DNA of 64,000 bases from an uncultured Aquimarina sp. (GCA_947496705.1 CANMDW010000027.1:1-64000), one strand, 5' to 3'; numbered from the stretch's first letter, positions 35,619 through 45,260 are shown. Program-made: numbers and translations. The notes: a model not told the origin generated them from the letters alone.

Positions 35619-38045
35619 TTATCTTAATTCTGCTCCCAATTTGCTTTCAAAATTATGCTGTAATTTATTCATAATCTTATCAATTTGTTTGTCGGTCAAT
35701 GTTTTGGTTTCATCCTGAAGGGTAAAGCTCACCGCATATGATTTTTTACCTTTAGGTAGATTCTTACCCTCATATACATCAAACAGATTGATATCTTTTA
35801 GTAACTGTTTTTCGGTTTGTCTGGCTATGGTATGAATATCTTCAAAAGTAACCGGTTCATCCAGTAAAAGTGCAAAATCCCGTCGTACTTCGGGAAATTT
35901 TGGAAGTTCTTCAAATTTGATTTTATTGTGTTTTGCGTATTCCAAAATGGTATCCCATTTAAAATCGGCATACAATACTTCCTGTGAAATAGAGAAGTGT
36001 TTCAACACAGACTTTTTCACCATACCAAAATCAACCAGCCTGGCTTTGCCCAGGCTTAGCGAAAGACCTTCAGAAAACAAGTCATTTTTGATAGGTGAAG
36101 TTTTGAGCGCATTCAACCCTAAACGTTCCAGAACCGCAGATACAATTCCCTTTAAATAAAAGAAATCACTGGTTTGTTGACCTGTTTTCCAGCTTTCTTT
36201 TGTGTTGTTACCAGAAACAATAATACTTAGATGTTTGTTTTCAATTCTTTTTTCTTCATAATTGTGGTATGTCTTTCCGAATTCAAACAGCTTAAGATCT
36301 GCACGTTTTCTATTGATATTATGAGAGACCGCTTCCAGACCAGAAAAAAGCATGGATTGACGCATTACCGCCAAATCATTACTAAGAGGATTCAGCATCT
36401 CGACATTATGCTCAGATTTTAATTGCTCACTTAGTGCTATATATTCTGGAGAGGTGAGTGAGTTGGCTAACATTTCATGAAATCCCTGAGCCACCAATTG
36501 ATTTGATATGCTGTTTTGTACTGTATGGTCAGAGAATTTATCGATATTGGATATCGAAGCATTCAGTTTTTGGGTAAATCCAATGTTATTATATCCATAA
36601 ACCCGAAGCACTTCTTCAATCACATCGGCTTCACGTTGAACATCATTTCTATAGGCAGGGATCGTTAAACCAATTCCGAGTTCGGTCACGCTATTGATCT
36701 TAATATCTAACGAAGTAAGAATTCTTTTTATGGTATCCTGCGGAAGTTCTTCTCCTATCAACTTGGCGGCATTTTCAAAAGATAAAAACCCCTGAAAATC
36801 TTCGATTTTTTTTGGATACAAATCTGTTATCTCACTAGAGATATTTCCACCGGCAAGTTCATGTATCAATAAGGCTGCTCTTTTTAAAGCATACTCGGTG
36901 ATATTTGGGTCTATACCTCTTTCAAACCTAAAAGATGCATCTGTATTCAGTCCATGGCGTTTTGCTGTTTTACGCACACTCACCGGATCAAAATATGCAC
37001 TTTCCAAGAAAATAGACGTAGTAGTTTCTGAAACACCAGAAGTTATTCCTCCAAATATTCCTGCAATACAAAGCGGTTTTACAGCGTCACAAATCATAAG
37101 ATCCTCTTCATGTAATTCTCGTTCAGCTTCATCCAATGTGATAAATTTGGTGCCCGTTTCCAGCGTTTTTATCTCAATTTTATCTCCTTCGATATAATGT
37201 GCATCAAACGCATGCAGAGGTTGCCCCAGCTCATGCAGGACATAATTGGTAATATCGACAATATTATTTTTTGGTGTGATCCCTATAGCTTTCAGGCGGT
37301 GTTGCAACCACGCAGGAGATTCGGCCACTTTAATGTCGGTAATTGTTACACCACAGTATCTGGGAGCCAGATCCGGGTTTTTAACCTCAACAGCTATTTT
37401 TTTCAACCTGTTTTCGACCCTAAAATTACTTACCGATGGAGTGATCAACTCCAAATTGATATCTTTTTGTATAAGCCCTGCCTTAAGATCTCTGGCAGTA
37501 CCCCAATGACTCATGGCATCAGCACGATTGGGGGTTAATCCGATTTCAAAAACCCTGTCATTTTCGACATCAAATATTTCAGACGCTTTTGTACCAACAG
37601 CAATATTAGTATCAAGCACCATAATGCCGTCGTGACTTTTCCCCAAACCCAATTCATCTTCTGCACAGATCATTCCATGGCTTTCTTCTCCTCTTATTTT
37701 ACCTTTTTTTATGATCCATTCCTCTCCTTTGTCGTTATATAACTTTGTACCTATGGTTGCGACAGGAACTTTTTGGCCTGCAGCAACATTGGGCGCACCG
37801 CATACTATCTGAACCGGCTCACCGATACCCAAATCCACCTTAGTGATCTTTAACTTATCGGCATTTGAGTGTTTTTCGCAGCTTAACACTTGTCCGATTA
37901 CAACCCCTTCAAGGCCTCCTTTTACACTTTGATAGGTTGCTATTCCTTCTACTTCTAAACCCAGATCTGTAAGCAATTCTCCGGTTTTTTCTGCCTCCCA
38001 ATCGAGGTCAATAAATTGTTTTAGCCAGTTATATGAAATTTTCAT
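35619..38045 (-). CDS. pheT: Phenylalanine--tRNA ligase beta subunit
   Basis: An 808-residue subunit of tetrameric PheRS. The order is an N-terminal OB-type tRNA-binding domain (about 40-150, with H-S-N-A-D-K-L), B3/B4 editing domain, B5 domain, catalytic-like module and C-terminal FDX-ACB domain (F-P-E-V-R-R-D-F-A-L-L-L, about 715-808). The length is normal. The alpha subunit gene is not in the window, as is common in Flavobacteria, where pheS and pheT are unlinked. It is convergent with the TPR gene across a shared terminator. Confidence 0.94.
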   Translation of the reverse strand: MKISYNWLKQFIDLDWEAEKTGELLTDLGLEVEGIATYQSVKGGLEGVVIGQVLSCEKHSNADKLKITKVDLGIGEPVQIVCGAPNVAAGQKVPVATIGTKLYNDKGEEWIIKKGKIRGEESHGMICAEDELGLGKSHDGIMVLDTNIAVGTKASEIFDVENDRVFEIGLTPNRADAMSHWGTARDLKAGLIQKDINLELITPSVSNFRVENRLKKIAVEVKNPDLAPRYCGVTITDIKVAESPAWLQHRLKAIGITPKNNIVDITNYVLHELGQPLHAFDAHYIEGDKIEIKTLETGTKFITLDEAERELHEEDLMICDAVKPLCIAGIFGGITSGVSETTTSIFLESAYFDPVSVRKTAKRHGLNTDASFRFERGIDPNITEYALKRAALLIHELAGGNISSEITDLYPKKIEDFQGFLSFENAAKLIGEELPQDTIKRILTSLDIKINSVTELGIGLTIPAYRNDVQREADVIEEVLRVYGYNNIGFTQKLNASISNIDKFSDHTVQNSISNQLVAQGFHEMLANSLTSPEYIALSEQLKSEHNVEMLNPLSNDLAVMRQSMLFSGLEAVSHNINRKRADLKLFEFGKTYHNYEEKRIENKHLSIIVSGNNTKESWKTGQQTSDFFYLKGIVSAVLERLGLNALKTSPIKNDLFSEGLSLSLGKARLVDFGMVKKSVLKHFSISQEVLYADFKWDTILEYAKHNKIKFEELPKFPEVRRDFALLLDEPVTFEDIHTIARQTEKQLLKDINLFDVYEGKNLPKGKKSYAVSFTLQDETKTLTDKQIDKIMNKLQHNFESKLGAELR

Positions 38046-38192
38046 TCGTGATCTTTCTAAATTCAGTCGGTAAAGATACTATATTGAATCTGGCTGTTAA
38101 AATAAACAGATACCAAAATGTTTATATAAAATTAGGAGGAATTATACGGTAAGTTTTAAGTAACTTTCCAGACTTTTAATAAAAGATTAATA

Positions 38193-39422
38193 ATGAAAAG
38201 AATAATCACAGCACTTCTATTTGTATTACTTATTATATCTTCATGTAAAAAGGAGCATACTACCAATTTGATTTATCTTAAAAGTGGCCCATGGAAGGCT
38301 GCTCTGGAGGTTCAGGATCATAAAAAACTTCCCTTTTTGTTTGAGGTAATGGATGATCAGACCTTAAAGATTTTTAATGCTGAAGAGACTATAGATGTTC
38401 AAGAGATTGTTATTGAAGGAGATTCGATCAAGATCAAATTTCCGGTTTTTGAAGGCTATGTAGCTGCCAGATTTGTGGATTCTATGACTATTTCGGGAAG
38501 TTTTATAAAAGAAAGCCTGGATAGAATAGTACCCTTTGAGGCAACATATGGAGAACAAGATCGATTTGATATTTCCTCAAAACCGTCTTATGATGTATCC
38601 GGCAATTGGGAGACCGTTTTTAGTGAGCATAGTCCAGAGGATCGATATATTGCCAAAGGGATCTTTAAACAAAATGGAAATATCGTTACCGGAACCTTTA
38701 GAACAACTACGGGCGATTACCGTTATCTGGAAGGCGTACTCAATAATGATCAATTACAATTATCCACTTTTGATGGGGCACATGCCTTTTTATTTACTGC
38801 ACAAGTGACCGATAGTACGCTACATGGTCATTTTTATTCTGGTAATCATTGGAAAGAACCTTTTACGTCAAAGCGGAATAAAGATTATGAATTACCGCCA
38901 GAAGACTCATTAACTTTCCTGAAGGAGGGATACGATGCTTTAGAATTTAGTTTCCCTAATGCAGAAGGAAATCAGGTATCACTTGGCGATAATAGATTTA
39001 AAGATAAAGTTGTTATTGTTCAGATTATGGGGACATGGTGTCCAAATTGTATGGATGAAACCAAGTATTATGTAGATTTTTATAATCGCAATAAAGACAA
39101 GAAAATCGAGATTATAGCACTAGCCTTTGAATATGCAAAGACCGAAGAAAAAGCGTTCAAGTCAATTGCACGGTTAAAAAGTAAATTGAAGGTCGGGTAT
39201 CCTGTCCTTCTCGCTCAATTTGGGACGTCAGACAAGCAGAAAGCCCAGGAGAAATTACCGATGCTTAATCATGTGCTATCCTATCCCACAACAATTTTCA
39301 TTGATAAAAAAGGGCAGGTGCGCAAGATACATACCGGGTTTAACGGGCCGGCAACAGGGCAAAAGTATGTAGATTTTAAAAAGGATTTTGAAAACTTTGT
39401 CGATCAATTGTTAAATGAATAG
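38193..39422 (+). CDS. Thioredoxin-fold (TlpA-like) lipoprotein
   Basis: A 409-residue lipoprotein with lipobox I-I-S-S-C and the lipidated Cys at 18. The first 240 residues are a beta-rich domain found ahead of many flavobacterial TlpA proteins. The C-terminal ~160 residues form a redoxin domain with active site W-C-P-N-C (C283, C286) and a cis-proline segment S-Y-P-T-T-I-F-I-D. It probably reduces or isomerises disulfides in the periplasm. It is a stand-alone gene. Confidence 0.87.
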   Translation: MKRIITALLFVLLIISSCKKEHTTNLIYLKSGPWKAALEVQDHKKLPFLFEVMDDQTLKIFNAEETIDVQEIVIEGDSIKIKFPVFEGYVAARFVDSMTISGSFIKESLDRIVPFEATYGEQDRFDISSKPSYDVSGNWETVFSEHSPEDRYIAKGIFKQNGNIVTGTFRTTTGDYRYLEGVLNNDQLQLSTFDGAHAFLFTAQVTDSTLHGHFYSGNHWKEPFTSKRNKDYELPPEDSLTFLKEGYDALEFSFPNAEGNQVSLGDNRFKDKVVIVQIMGTWCPNCMDETKYYVDFYNRNKDKKIEIIALAFEYAKTEEKAFKSIARLKSKLKVGYPVLLAQFGTSDKQKAQEKLPMLNHVLSYPTTIFIDKKGQVRKIHTGFNGPATGQKYVDFKKDFENFVDQLLNE

Positions 39423-39587
39423 TAAATCATTAAGAACTCATCCTTGCATAATCCGGGCCGAACAATCAATCATAATTTTCTTTTTGAGTTTAACACTACA
39501 GTAACATGAGTGTAAATGATTATGTGTTAAATTGTTAGTATAGAAATCATTTTCAATTTCTAAGTGAGATAGTAATTAAATCAAAAA

Positions 39588-40697
39588 ATGTCAGTCATGA
39601 AACAATTCAACCTGTTTACAGCATGTGTTGCGGGAGCAATGCTGTTGTGTTCAATTCAAACAAGTGCCCAATTACAAACACCAGAAGGCAGCCAGCGTGC
39701 ACAAGTCACTCAACGCGTGGGAATAACAGATATTACCATAGATTACGGAAGACCCAGTGTAAAAGAACGTGAGATCTGGGGGAAACTGGTACCTTATGGA
39801 TATAACAACCTGGGTTTTGGAACATCTACTGCAGCTCCGTGGAGAGCAGGTGCAAACATGAATACTACTATAGAGTTTGCTCACAATGCAAAGGTAGAAG
39901 GTAAAAATATCAAAGCAGGAAAATACGGTCTGCATGTGGCTTTGAAAGAAGATGGAGGAGCCACGGTTATATTTTCTAACAATGCTACTTCCTGGGGAAG
40001 TTACTTCTATGATGAAAAAGAAGATGCACTACGAGTAGATGTTAAAACCACCGAGGCAACACATACCGAAACCCTAACTTTTTTATTTCCAAAAGTTGAA
40101 GCCAATAGTGCAGTGGCAGCAATGCGATGGGAGAAAAAAGAAATTCCTTTTAAAATAGAAGTTGATGTAAAGGATATTGTGATGAAAGGAATTAAGAATG
40201 ATCTTCGCAATTCGGCAGGCTTTACACAATCTAATTGGGACAGCGCTGCCAACTATGCTTTTAATGCAGATGAACTGGATCAGGCATTAGAATGGGTAGA
40301 TGCCTCTATAAAAGGTAGTTTCTTTAGCAAAGAAACCTTTGCAAATCTTTCTCTGAAGTCTCAAATTCTTGCAAAGCAAGGCAAGACAAGTGAGGCTATG
40401 ACCTATGTGGATAAAGCTGCCAAATTAGGAAATACCTCTCAAGTATATCAGCTCGGACTAGGGCTTATAAAACTTGATCAAAAAGATAAGGCGTTGACAA
40501 TTCTAAAAAATAATGTAAAGAACAGTAATGGAGCATGGCCATCTAATTATGGGCTTGCAAGAGCATACTCTGCAACCGGGGATTATAAAAATGCTATTAA
40601 AGCTATAAATACATCTATAGCCAATGCACCCGATAGATTCAAAGCCCGATTGAATGGTAATCTCGAAAAACTTAAAAAAGGCGAAGATATAAATTAA
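39588..40697 (+). CDS. Exported DUF2911 protein with TPR tail
   Basis: 369 residues with a signal peptide ending Q-T-S-A-Q (about 28). DUF2911 occupies about 30-185, with the hallmark I-D-Y-G-R-P-S-V-K-x-R-x-I-W-G, then P-W-R-A-G-A-N and K-A-G-K-Y-G-L-H. The C-terminal third (about 215-360) contains TPR-like helices (A-L-E-W-V-D-A-S-I-K-G, A-I-K-A-I-N-T-S-I). Function is unknown; DUF2911 proteins are common periplasmic proteins in Bacteroidota. The ATG at 39597 is an equally good start. A terminator follows. Confidence 0.85.
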   Translation: MSVMKQFNLFTACVAGAMLLCSIQTSAQLQTPEGSQRAQVTQRVGITDITIDYGRPSVKEREIWGKLVPYGYNNLGFGTSTAAPWRAGANMNTTIEFAHNAKVEGKNIKAGKYGLHVALKEDGGATVIFSNNATSWGSYFYDEKEDALRVDVKTTEATHTETLTFLFPKVEANSAVAAMRWEKKEIPFKIEVDVKDIVMKGIKNDLRNSAGFTQSNWDSAANYAFNADELDQALEWVDASIKGSFFSKETFANLSLKSQILAKQGKTSEAMTYVDKAAKLGNTSQVYQLGLGLIKLDQKDKALTILKNNVKNSNGAWPSNYGLARAYSATGDYKNAIKAINTSIANAPDRFKARLNGNLEKLKKGEDIN

Positions 40698-40727
40698 AAA
40701 AGTCAGGACGAGTTCCAAAAAATAGAG

Positions 40728-40753
40728 GGTTCAGAAAATTCTGAACCTTTTTT
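40728..40753 (+). terminator. Intrinsic terminator of the DUF2911 gene
   Basis: GGTTCAGAA (40728-40736) pairs with TTCTGAACC (40739-40747), followed by six T. The inverted-repeat element begins right after it. Confidence 0.88.
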
Positions 40754-40943
40754 AATGAACTCATCTTGAGTAATGGTTTTAGGCCGAAAAGTTTGGCTTT
40801 TGTACTATAATGAAGTAGTTTTTTTTCAGCATAGCCATAGCTACGTTGAAAAAAAAGAACAAAATTAGAGTGCAACCCGCCTGCCGGGTCGGGCAGGAAT
40901 GTAAATTTTGCAGGCAAAACCATTACTCAAGATGAGTTCAATG
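40754..40943. repeat. MITE-like inverted-repeat element, copy 1
   Basis: The body (40758-40939, 182 bp) is bounded by terminal inverted repeats of about 24 bp beginning AACTCATCTTGAG. It is flanked by a 4-bp direct repeat, AATG (40754-40757 and 40940-40943). Internally TTTTTTTTCA faces TGAAAAAAAA around GCATAGCCATAGCTACG, and CCTGCC faces GGCAGG at 40880/40892. No ORF is present. Copy 2 lies at 57674-57862 in the opposite orientation. It looks like a non-autonomous transposable element. Confidence 0.85.
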
Positions 40944-41029
40944 ATTTAATAATCCAATTGCTGCTATTTTTACAGTACTTTATATTTATTTTCTTGTTTA
41001 ATAATGACATGTTAATTTGTGTATTAATG

Positions 41030-41037
41030 TATCTTTG
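41030..41037 (+). promoter_or_regulatory. TAnnTTTG promoter box of pta-ackA
   Basis: TATCTTTG, 20 bp before the pta ATG, in the 114-bp gap after the inverted-repeat element. Confidence 0.5.
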
Positions 41038-41056
41038 CACGACCAAATTTATATAG

Positions 41057-43150
41057 ATGAGTAAAGCGGTTTATATTGCTACTATTGAACCTAATAGTGG
41101 TAAATCTCTTGTAGTTTTAGGATTAATGCGTATGCTTCTTGGTAAGATTGCCAGGGTAGGATATTTCAGACCTATTATAGATGATCCCAAAGAAGGCGAG
41201 GTTGATAATCATATCAATACAATAATATCTCATTTTGAGTTGGATATCAATTTCAAAAAAGCCTATGCATTTACCAGAAGTGAAGTACTTCAGAAACATA
41301 ACCAGGGAAAATCGGGAGAAATTATTGATGTTATTATTCAGAAATATAAAAACCTTGAAGAAAAATTTGATTTTATCCTGGTAGAAGGAACAGATTTCTC
41401 AGACGAAGGAAATATTATAGAGTTTGATATCAATGTTGTTATTGCCAGAAATTTAGGAATACCAGCTATTATCGTTGCTAGCGGAATAGGAAATACCAAT
41501 GAAGAAATTACAGGTAATCTGAAGCTGGCCTATGATACTTTTCATAGTAAAGATGTAGAAGTGTTAGCTGTATTGGCAAACAAGGTAGATCCTGGTTGTG
41601 AGGAGAAATTAAAAGTAGCTTTCCAAAAAGATTTTGGGGATGCCGTAGAACAAATTATAATTCCAAGGGTATATTCTTTAATAAACCCTACTATTAAGGA
41701 GGTCGTCGAGGAGCTTGAAGGGACAGTGCTTTTCGGAAAAGAGTTTTTAAACAATCAGGCAGGTAGTTTTGGTGTAGGAGCCATGCAGCTACGCAATTAT
41801 CTCACACATCTTAGCGATAATAGTTTGGTGATCACACCAGGAGATCGTGCAGATATTATTCTGGGTGTATTGCAGGCAAATATATCAGATAACTACCCAA
41901 AAATCTCAGGAATTATACTCACCGGAGGAATTAGACCGGAAGAAGCCATTATTAAACTAATTGAAGGGGTATCTCTGTCTTTTCCTATTATTTTGGTACC
42001 TCAAGGCACCTTTTCGGTTGCCAATAAAGTAGGAGCAATCAAAACAAAGATCTATGCAGAGAACCTGCAAAAAATCAATACCTCCATTAGTGTGTTTGGC
42101 CAATATGTTGATGAAGATCGCTTGATAGACCCATTAATAACATTCGAACCTGAAGGCCTTACCCCTAGAATGTTTCAGTACAATTTGCTAAAAAGAGCTT
42201 TGCAGCATAAAAAACATATTGTGCTTCCCGAAGGGTCCGATGAGAGAATATTAAGAGCCACTTCAAGATTAATAGCTTCAGATGTGGTGGATATAACTTT
42301 GATTGGGGAAGAAAAAAAAATCAAAAGCAAAGCTACCAAACTGGACATACCTATTGATTTTAGTAAAGTACCTATTGTTTCCCCTACCGAATCTCCATAT
42401 TACGATGAGTATGTACAGACGTTTTATGAGTTACGAAAGCACAAAAATGTAAATATGGATATGGCAAGGGATATGATGGTCGATGTATCGTATTTTGGAA
42501 CCATGATGATTTACAAAGGCCATGCCGATGGGATGGTTTCGGGAGCAATACATACCACCCAGCATACCATACGACCAGCTTTGCAGTTTATAAAAACCAA
42601 ACCGGGGGTAAAAGTAGTATCATCGGTATTCTTTATGTGTCTGGAGGATAGAGTTTCTGTATTTGGAGATTGTGCAATTAACCCAAACCCTGATGCAGAA
42701 CAGTTGGCCGAAATCGCTATTTCTTCAGCAGATTCTGCTGCGGCTTTTGGTATAGAACCTAAAGTGGCGATGTTGTCGTATTCTTCTGGGACTTCAGGAA
42801 AAGGTGCCGATGTAGAAGTTGTAAGAGAAGCCACAGCTATTGTAAAAGAAAAACGCCCCGATCTTAAGATCGAAGGCCCCATACAGTATGATGCTGCAGT
42901 AGACATGAAAGTAGGAAAAAGCAAGCTCCCCGATTCTGAAGTAGCAGGACAGGCGAGTGTATTGATCTTTCCGGATTTAAATACCGGAAATAACACCTAC
43001 AAAGCAGTACAACGTGAAACCGGAGCACTGGCTATAGGGCCCATGTTACAGGGGCTTAACAAACCAGTGAATGATTTAAGCAGAGGATGTACTGTAGATG
43101 ATGTATACAATACCGTAATTATTACGGCAATACAGGCACAGGGATTATAA
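41057..43150 (+). CDS. pta: Phosphate acetyltransferase
   Basis: A 697-residue long-form Pta converting acetyl-CoA and phosphate to acetyl phosphate. The N-terminal half is the P-loop-like BioD/cobyric-acid-synthase type domain (I-E-P-N-S-G-K-S at 11-18), with a central DRTGG domain (about 215-330). The catalytic PTA_PTB domain (about 370-695) has L-P-E-G-S-D-E-R, S-Y-S-S-G-T-S-G-K-G and L-I-F-P-D-L-N-T-G-N. The two-domain form of about 700 residues is the usual one. ackA follows 108 bp downstream on the same strand, making the acetate/ATP pathway. Confidence 0.94.
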   Translation: MSKAVYIATIEPNSGKSLVVLGLMRMLLGKIARVGYFRPIIDDPKEGEVDNHINTIISHFELDINFKKAYAFTRSEVLQKHNQGKSGEIIDVIIQKYKNLEEKFDFILVEGTDFSDEGNIIEFDINVVIARNLGIPAIIVASGIGNTNEEITGNLKLAYDTFHSKDVEVLAVLANKVDPGCEEKLKVAFQKDFGDAVEQIIIPRVYSLINPTIKEVVEELEGTVLFGKEFLNNQAGSFGVGAMQLRNYLTHLSDNSLVITPGDRADIILGVLQANISDNYPKISGIILTGGIRPEEAIIKLIEGVSLSFPIILVPQGTFSVANKVGAIKTKIYAENLQKINTSISVFGQYVDEDRLIDPLITFEPEGLTPRMFQYNLLKRALQHKKHIVLPEGSDERILRATSRLIASDVVDITLIGEEKKIKSKATKLDIPIDFSKVPIVSPTESPYYDEYVQTFYELRKHKNVNMDMARDMMVDVSYFGTMMIYKGHADGMVSGAIHTTQHTIRPALQFIKTKPGVKVVSSVFFMCLEDRVSVFGDCAINPNPDAEQLAEIAISSADSAAAFGIEPKVAMLSYSSGTSGKGADVEVVREATAIVKEKRPDLKIEGPIQYDAAVDMKVGKSKLPDSEVAGQASVLIFPDLNTGNNTYKAVQRETGALAIGPMLQGLNKPVNDLSRGCTVDDVYNTVIITAIQAQGL

Positions 43151-43258
43151 CGTTAGAACCTAGACGTATAGCAACTGGAGTCTGCACAGTAAACAATAAT
43201 TAATTTAACAATATGTCTAGCCGCTAGTTTCTAGTTGTCTGGCGTCTCAAAAGAAGAT

Positions 43259-44443
43259 ATGCAAATACTTGTATTAAATTCAGGAAGCTCGTCGATAAAG
43301 TTTCAATTGTTTCAAATGCCAGAGGCAAAAGTGATCTGTTCTGGCCTGGTAGAGCGTATTGGTCAGGAAAATGCCAAAATCACCTATAAAACTACCATTG
43401 ATAAGATAGAAAAAGTTGACACCATCAACAATCATAAGGATGGTTTACAAATGATTGCCAGATTTTTGATGGATCATGAGATTGGAGTGATCCGATCGGC
43501 TTTAGAGATTCAGGTAGTAGGGCATAGGGTAGTGCATGGCGGAAACACCTTTGCCCAGACTGTTGAAATTAATGAAGAAGTAAAACAAAAGATAGAAAAG
43601 CTTTCAACGCTGGCTCCATTGCATAACCCGGCTAATTTGGAAGGTATTTTGGTCGCCGAAGAAATTTTTTCTGAAGCCAGGCAAGTAGCGGTGTTTGATA
43701 CTGCTTTTCATCAAACCATTCCTGTAGAGGCCTATAAATATGCCATACCCAACAAGTTTTTGCATGAAAACAATATCAGGGTATACGGTTTTCATGGCAC
43801 CAGTCATAAATATGTTTCTGAAAAAGCGATAGAGTTTTTGGGCATTGAAAATTCTAAAATAATAACAATTCATTTAGGAAATGGCTGTAGTATGACAGCC
43901 ATAAAAGATGGTAAAAGCGTCGATCATACCTTGGGGTTTGCACCCATGAATGGTTTGATCATGGGCACACGATCGGGAGATATAGATCCTGCAGTGATCT
44001 TTCACCTGGTAAACGCTTTGGGATATTCGTTAGACGAGGTAAATACATTGTTACAGAAAGAGAGTGGAATGCTGGGGTTAACAGGATACAGTGACTTGCG
44101 GGATATCGAGTCTGAAGCAGAAAAAGGCAATGCAGATTGCAGACTGGCATTAAAAATGAACGCATACCGAATCAAAAAATACATTGGTGCCTATGCAGCG
44201 GTGATGAATGGATTGGATGCGATCGTATTTACTGCAGGAATAGGAGAGAATTCTAATGTGATTAGAGGTTTGGTATGTAGAGATCTCGATGGTATCGGAA
44301 TTGCATTGGATCTTGACAAGAACAAGGTACGATCAAAAGAAATACGCGATATTAGTACAAATACTTCAAAAGTAAGAGTATTAGTGATTCCTACCAACGA
44401 AGAATTGGAGATTGCCAGGCAATCCTTTGATTTACTTACATAG
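43259..44443 (+). CDS. ackA: Acetate kinase
   Basis: 394 residues from the ATG at 43259, where the family N-terminus M-x-I-L-V-L-N-S-G-S-S-S-I-K begins; an upstream TTG at 43235 would add eight unrelated residues. Motifs: H-R-V-V-H-G-G, H-L-G-N-G-C-S-M (phosphate 1) and G-T-R-S-G-D-I-D-P, then F-T-A-G-I-G-E-N (adenosine). It transfers phosphate from acetyl phosphate to ADP. It pairs with pta upstream. The 39-codon peptide gene converges on its 3' end. Confidence 0.94.
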   Translation: MQILVLNSGSSSIKFQLFQMPEAKVICSGLVERIGQENAKITYKTTIDKIEKVDTINNHKDGLQMIARFLMDHEIGVIRSALEIQVVGHRVVHGGNTFAQTVEINEEVKQKIEKLSTLAPLHNPANLEGILVAEEIFSEARQVAVFDTAFHQTIPVEAYKYAIPNKFLHENNIRVYGFHGTSHKYVSEKAIEFLGIENSKIITIHLGNGCSMTAIKDGKSVDHTLGFAPMNGLIMGTRSGDIDPAVIFHLVNALGYSLDEVNTLLQKESGMLGLTGYSDLRDIESEAEKGNADCRLALKMNAYRIKKYIGAYAAVMNGLDAIVFTAGIGENSNVIRGLVCRDLDGIGIALDLDKNKVRSKEIRDISTNTSKVRVLVIPTNEELEIARQSFDLLT

Positions 44444-44462
44444 TTGTTCTGAGCTTTTAAAA

Positions 44463-44582
44463 CTAACAACATCTACATATAAAGCAGAATCGACTCTTCG
44501 AAGTGTTTTTACCGCCATTGATTTGCAGTTGTTTTTCCTTACTCAAAGTTTTAATTCCGCGTAATTTCAAAATCTTTTTCAT
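44463..44582 (-). CDS. 39-residue leader peptide with Gly-Gly motif and Cys-rich tail
   Basis: This tiny gene starts at the ATG at 44582 and stops with TAG. The leader M-K-K-I-L-K-L-R-G-I-K-T-L-S-K-E-K-Q matches that of the four genes upstream, but here the leader ends in I-N-G-G, a classical double-glycine processing site. The remaining 15 residues are basic and end F-C-F-I-C-R-C-C, with four cysteines. It lacks the longer six-cysteine core of its relatives, so it may be a diverged or shortened member. It converges with ackA 19 bp away. Whether it is made is not known; the leader conservation argues that it is or recently was. Confidence 0.7.
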   Translation of the reverse strand: MKKILKLRGIKTLSKEKQLQINGGKNTSKSRFCFICRCC

Positions 44583-44770
44583 TGTTTCATATTTAAAGGT
44601 TAATAAATTATTATCTAAACTTATAACTTATTTATGAATACAAGTAAGACAAATAGTGCAAACGCCAGGGCAAATTAAACAAACTCTAATGCTAGGTTTT
44701 TGAACACCTTTTAGTAGTAAGATTTTTTCATATTGCTAAAGTAAGTAAAGAATGATCTGTTCATATGTAA

Positions 44771-44807
44771 ATAAAAAAGAAAGGCAAACATCATGTTTGC
44801 CTTTCTT
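44771..44807 (-). terminator. Intrinsic terminator after the peptide B gene
   Basis: A 14-bp perfect stem AAGAAAGGCAAACA / TGTTTGCCTTTCTT (44777-44790 and 44794-44807) with a 3-base loop. On the minus strand a T run follows. It closes the transcript of the two peptide genes upstream. Confidence 0.9.
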
Positions 44808-44817
44808 ACATTACTTC

Positions 44818-45006
44818 TTAATAAAGAATACAGGTACGTCTCCGACGATCACAATATCCTGGTGCGCAAAAGCTACCTCCGGGAAAACTGATTTGACAGC
44901 CCCTACCGGTTGAGCAGCAAGAGATATTGCCCCAGGCCCCTCTTATACTTCCTTGCTCTGATTTACTAAGTTCTTGAATTCCTTTAAGATCTAAGATTTT
45001 TTTCAT
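44818..45006 (-). CDS. Cys-rich leader peptide B (62 residues)
   Basis: Translated from the ATG at 45006, where M-K-K-I-L begins (the frame is open to 45081 but the extension is not conserved). The leader M-K-K-I-L-D-L-K-G-I-Q-E-L-S-K ends in I-R-G-A, and a core with six cysteines follows: C-C, C, F-C, G-Y-C, then one near the end. It shares S-F-P-G-G-S-F-C with copies D and E. The tail is strongly basic (D-R-R-R-R). It lies 65 bp after copy C with no terminator between them, so C and B are probably one transcript. Confidence 0.8.
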   Translation of the reverse strand: MKKILDLKGIQELSKSEQGSIRGAWGNISCCSTGRGCQISFPGGSFCAPGYCDRRRRTCILY

Positions 45007-45071
45007 AATGTGAATTATTTGAGTTAAATGAGTATATTCATAATGAAAAATAGACAAAAGCATACCTTTAG

Positions 45072-45260
45072 CTATGCCCAAATACAGTTTCCATTGGGCT
45101 GACAGTATCCATAATCACAAAATCTTCCCCCGTTCGGAAGATTAAAACAACATCGTTTGGGGCCATCACAATATACTCTGGGGCGGCCAGCTCCTGTTAT
45201 TTCTTTTTGTTGTTCCTTGCTAAGTTTTTGAGATCCTGTTAATGCTAAGATTTTTTTCAT
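45072..45260 (-). CDS. Cys-rich leader peptide C (62 residues)
   Basis: The ATG at 45260 begins the shared leader (M-K-K-I-L-A-L-T-G-S-Q-K-L-S-K-E-Q-Q, then I-T-G-A). The core is the most diverged of the four but keeps six cysteines (C, then C-C, F-C, G-Y-C, C), the N-G-G-R-F-C turn and the same C-terminus as copy E (Q-P-N-G-N-C-I-W-A). The cysteine pair has moved from the first to the second cysteine position. It is the first gene of a probable C-B transcript. Confidence 0.8.
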   Translation of the reverse strand: MKKILALTGSQKLSKEQQKEITGAGRPRVYCDGPKRCCFNLPNGGRFCDYGYCQPNGNCIWA

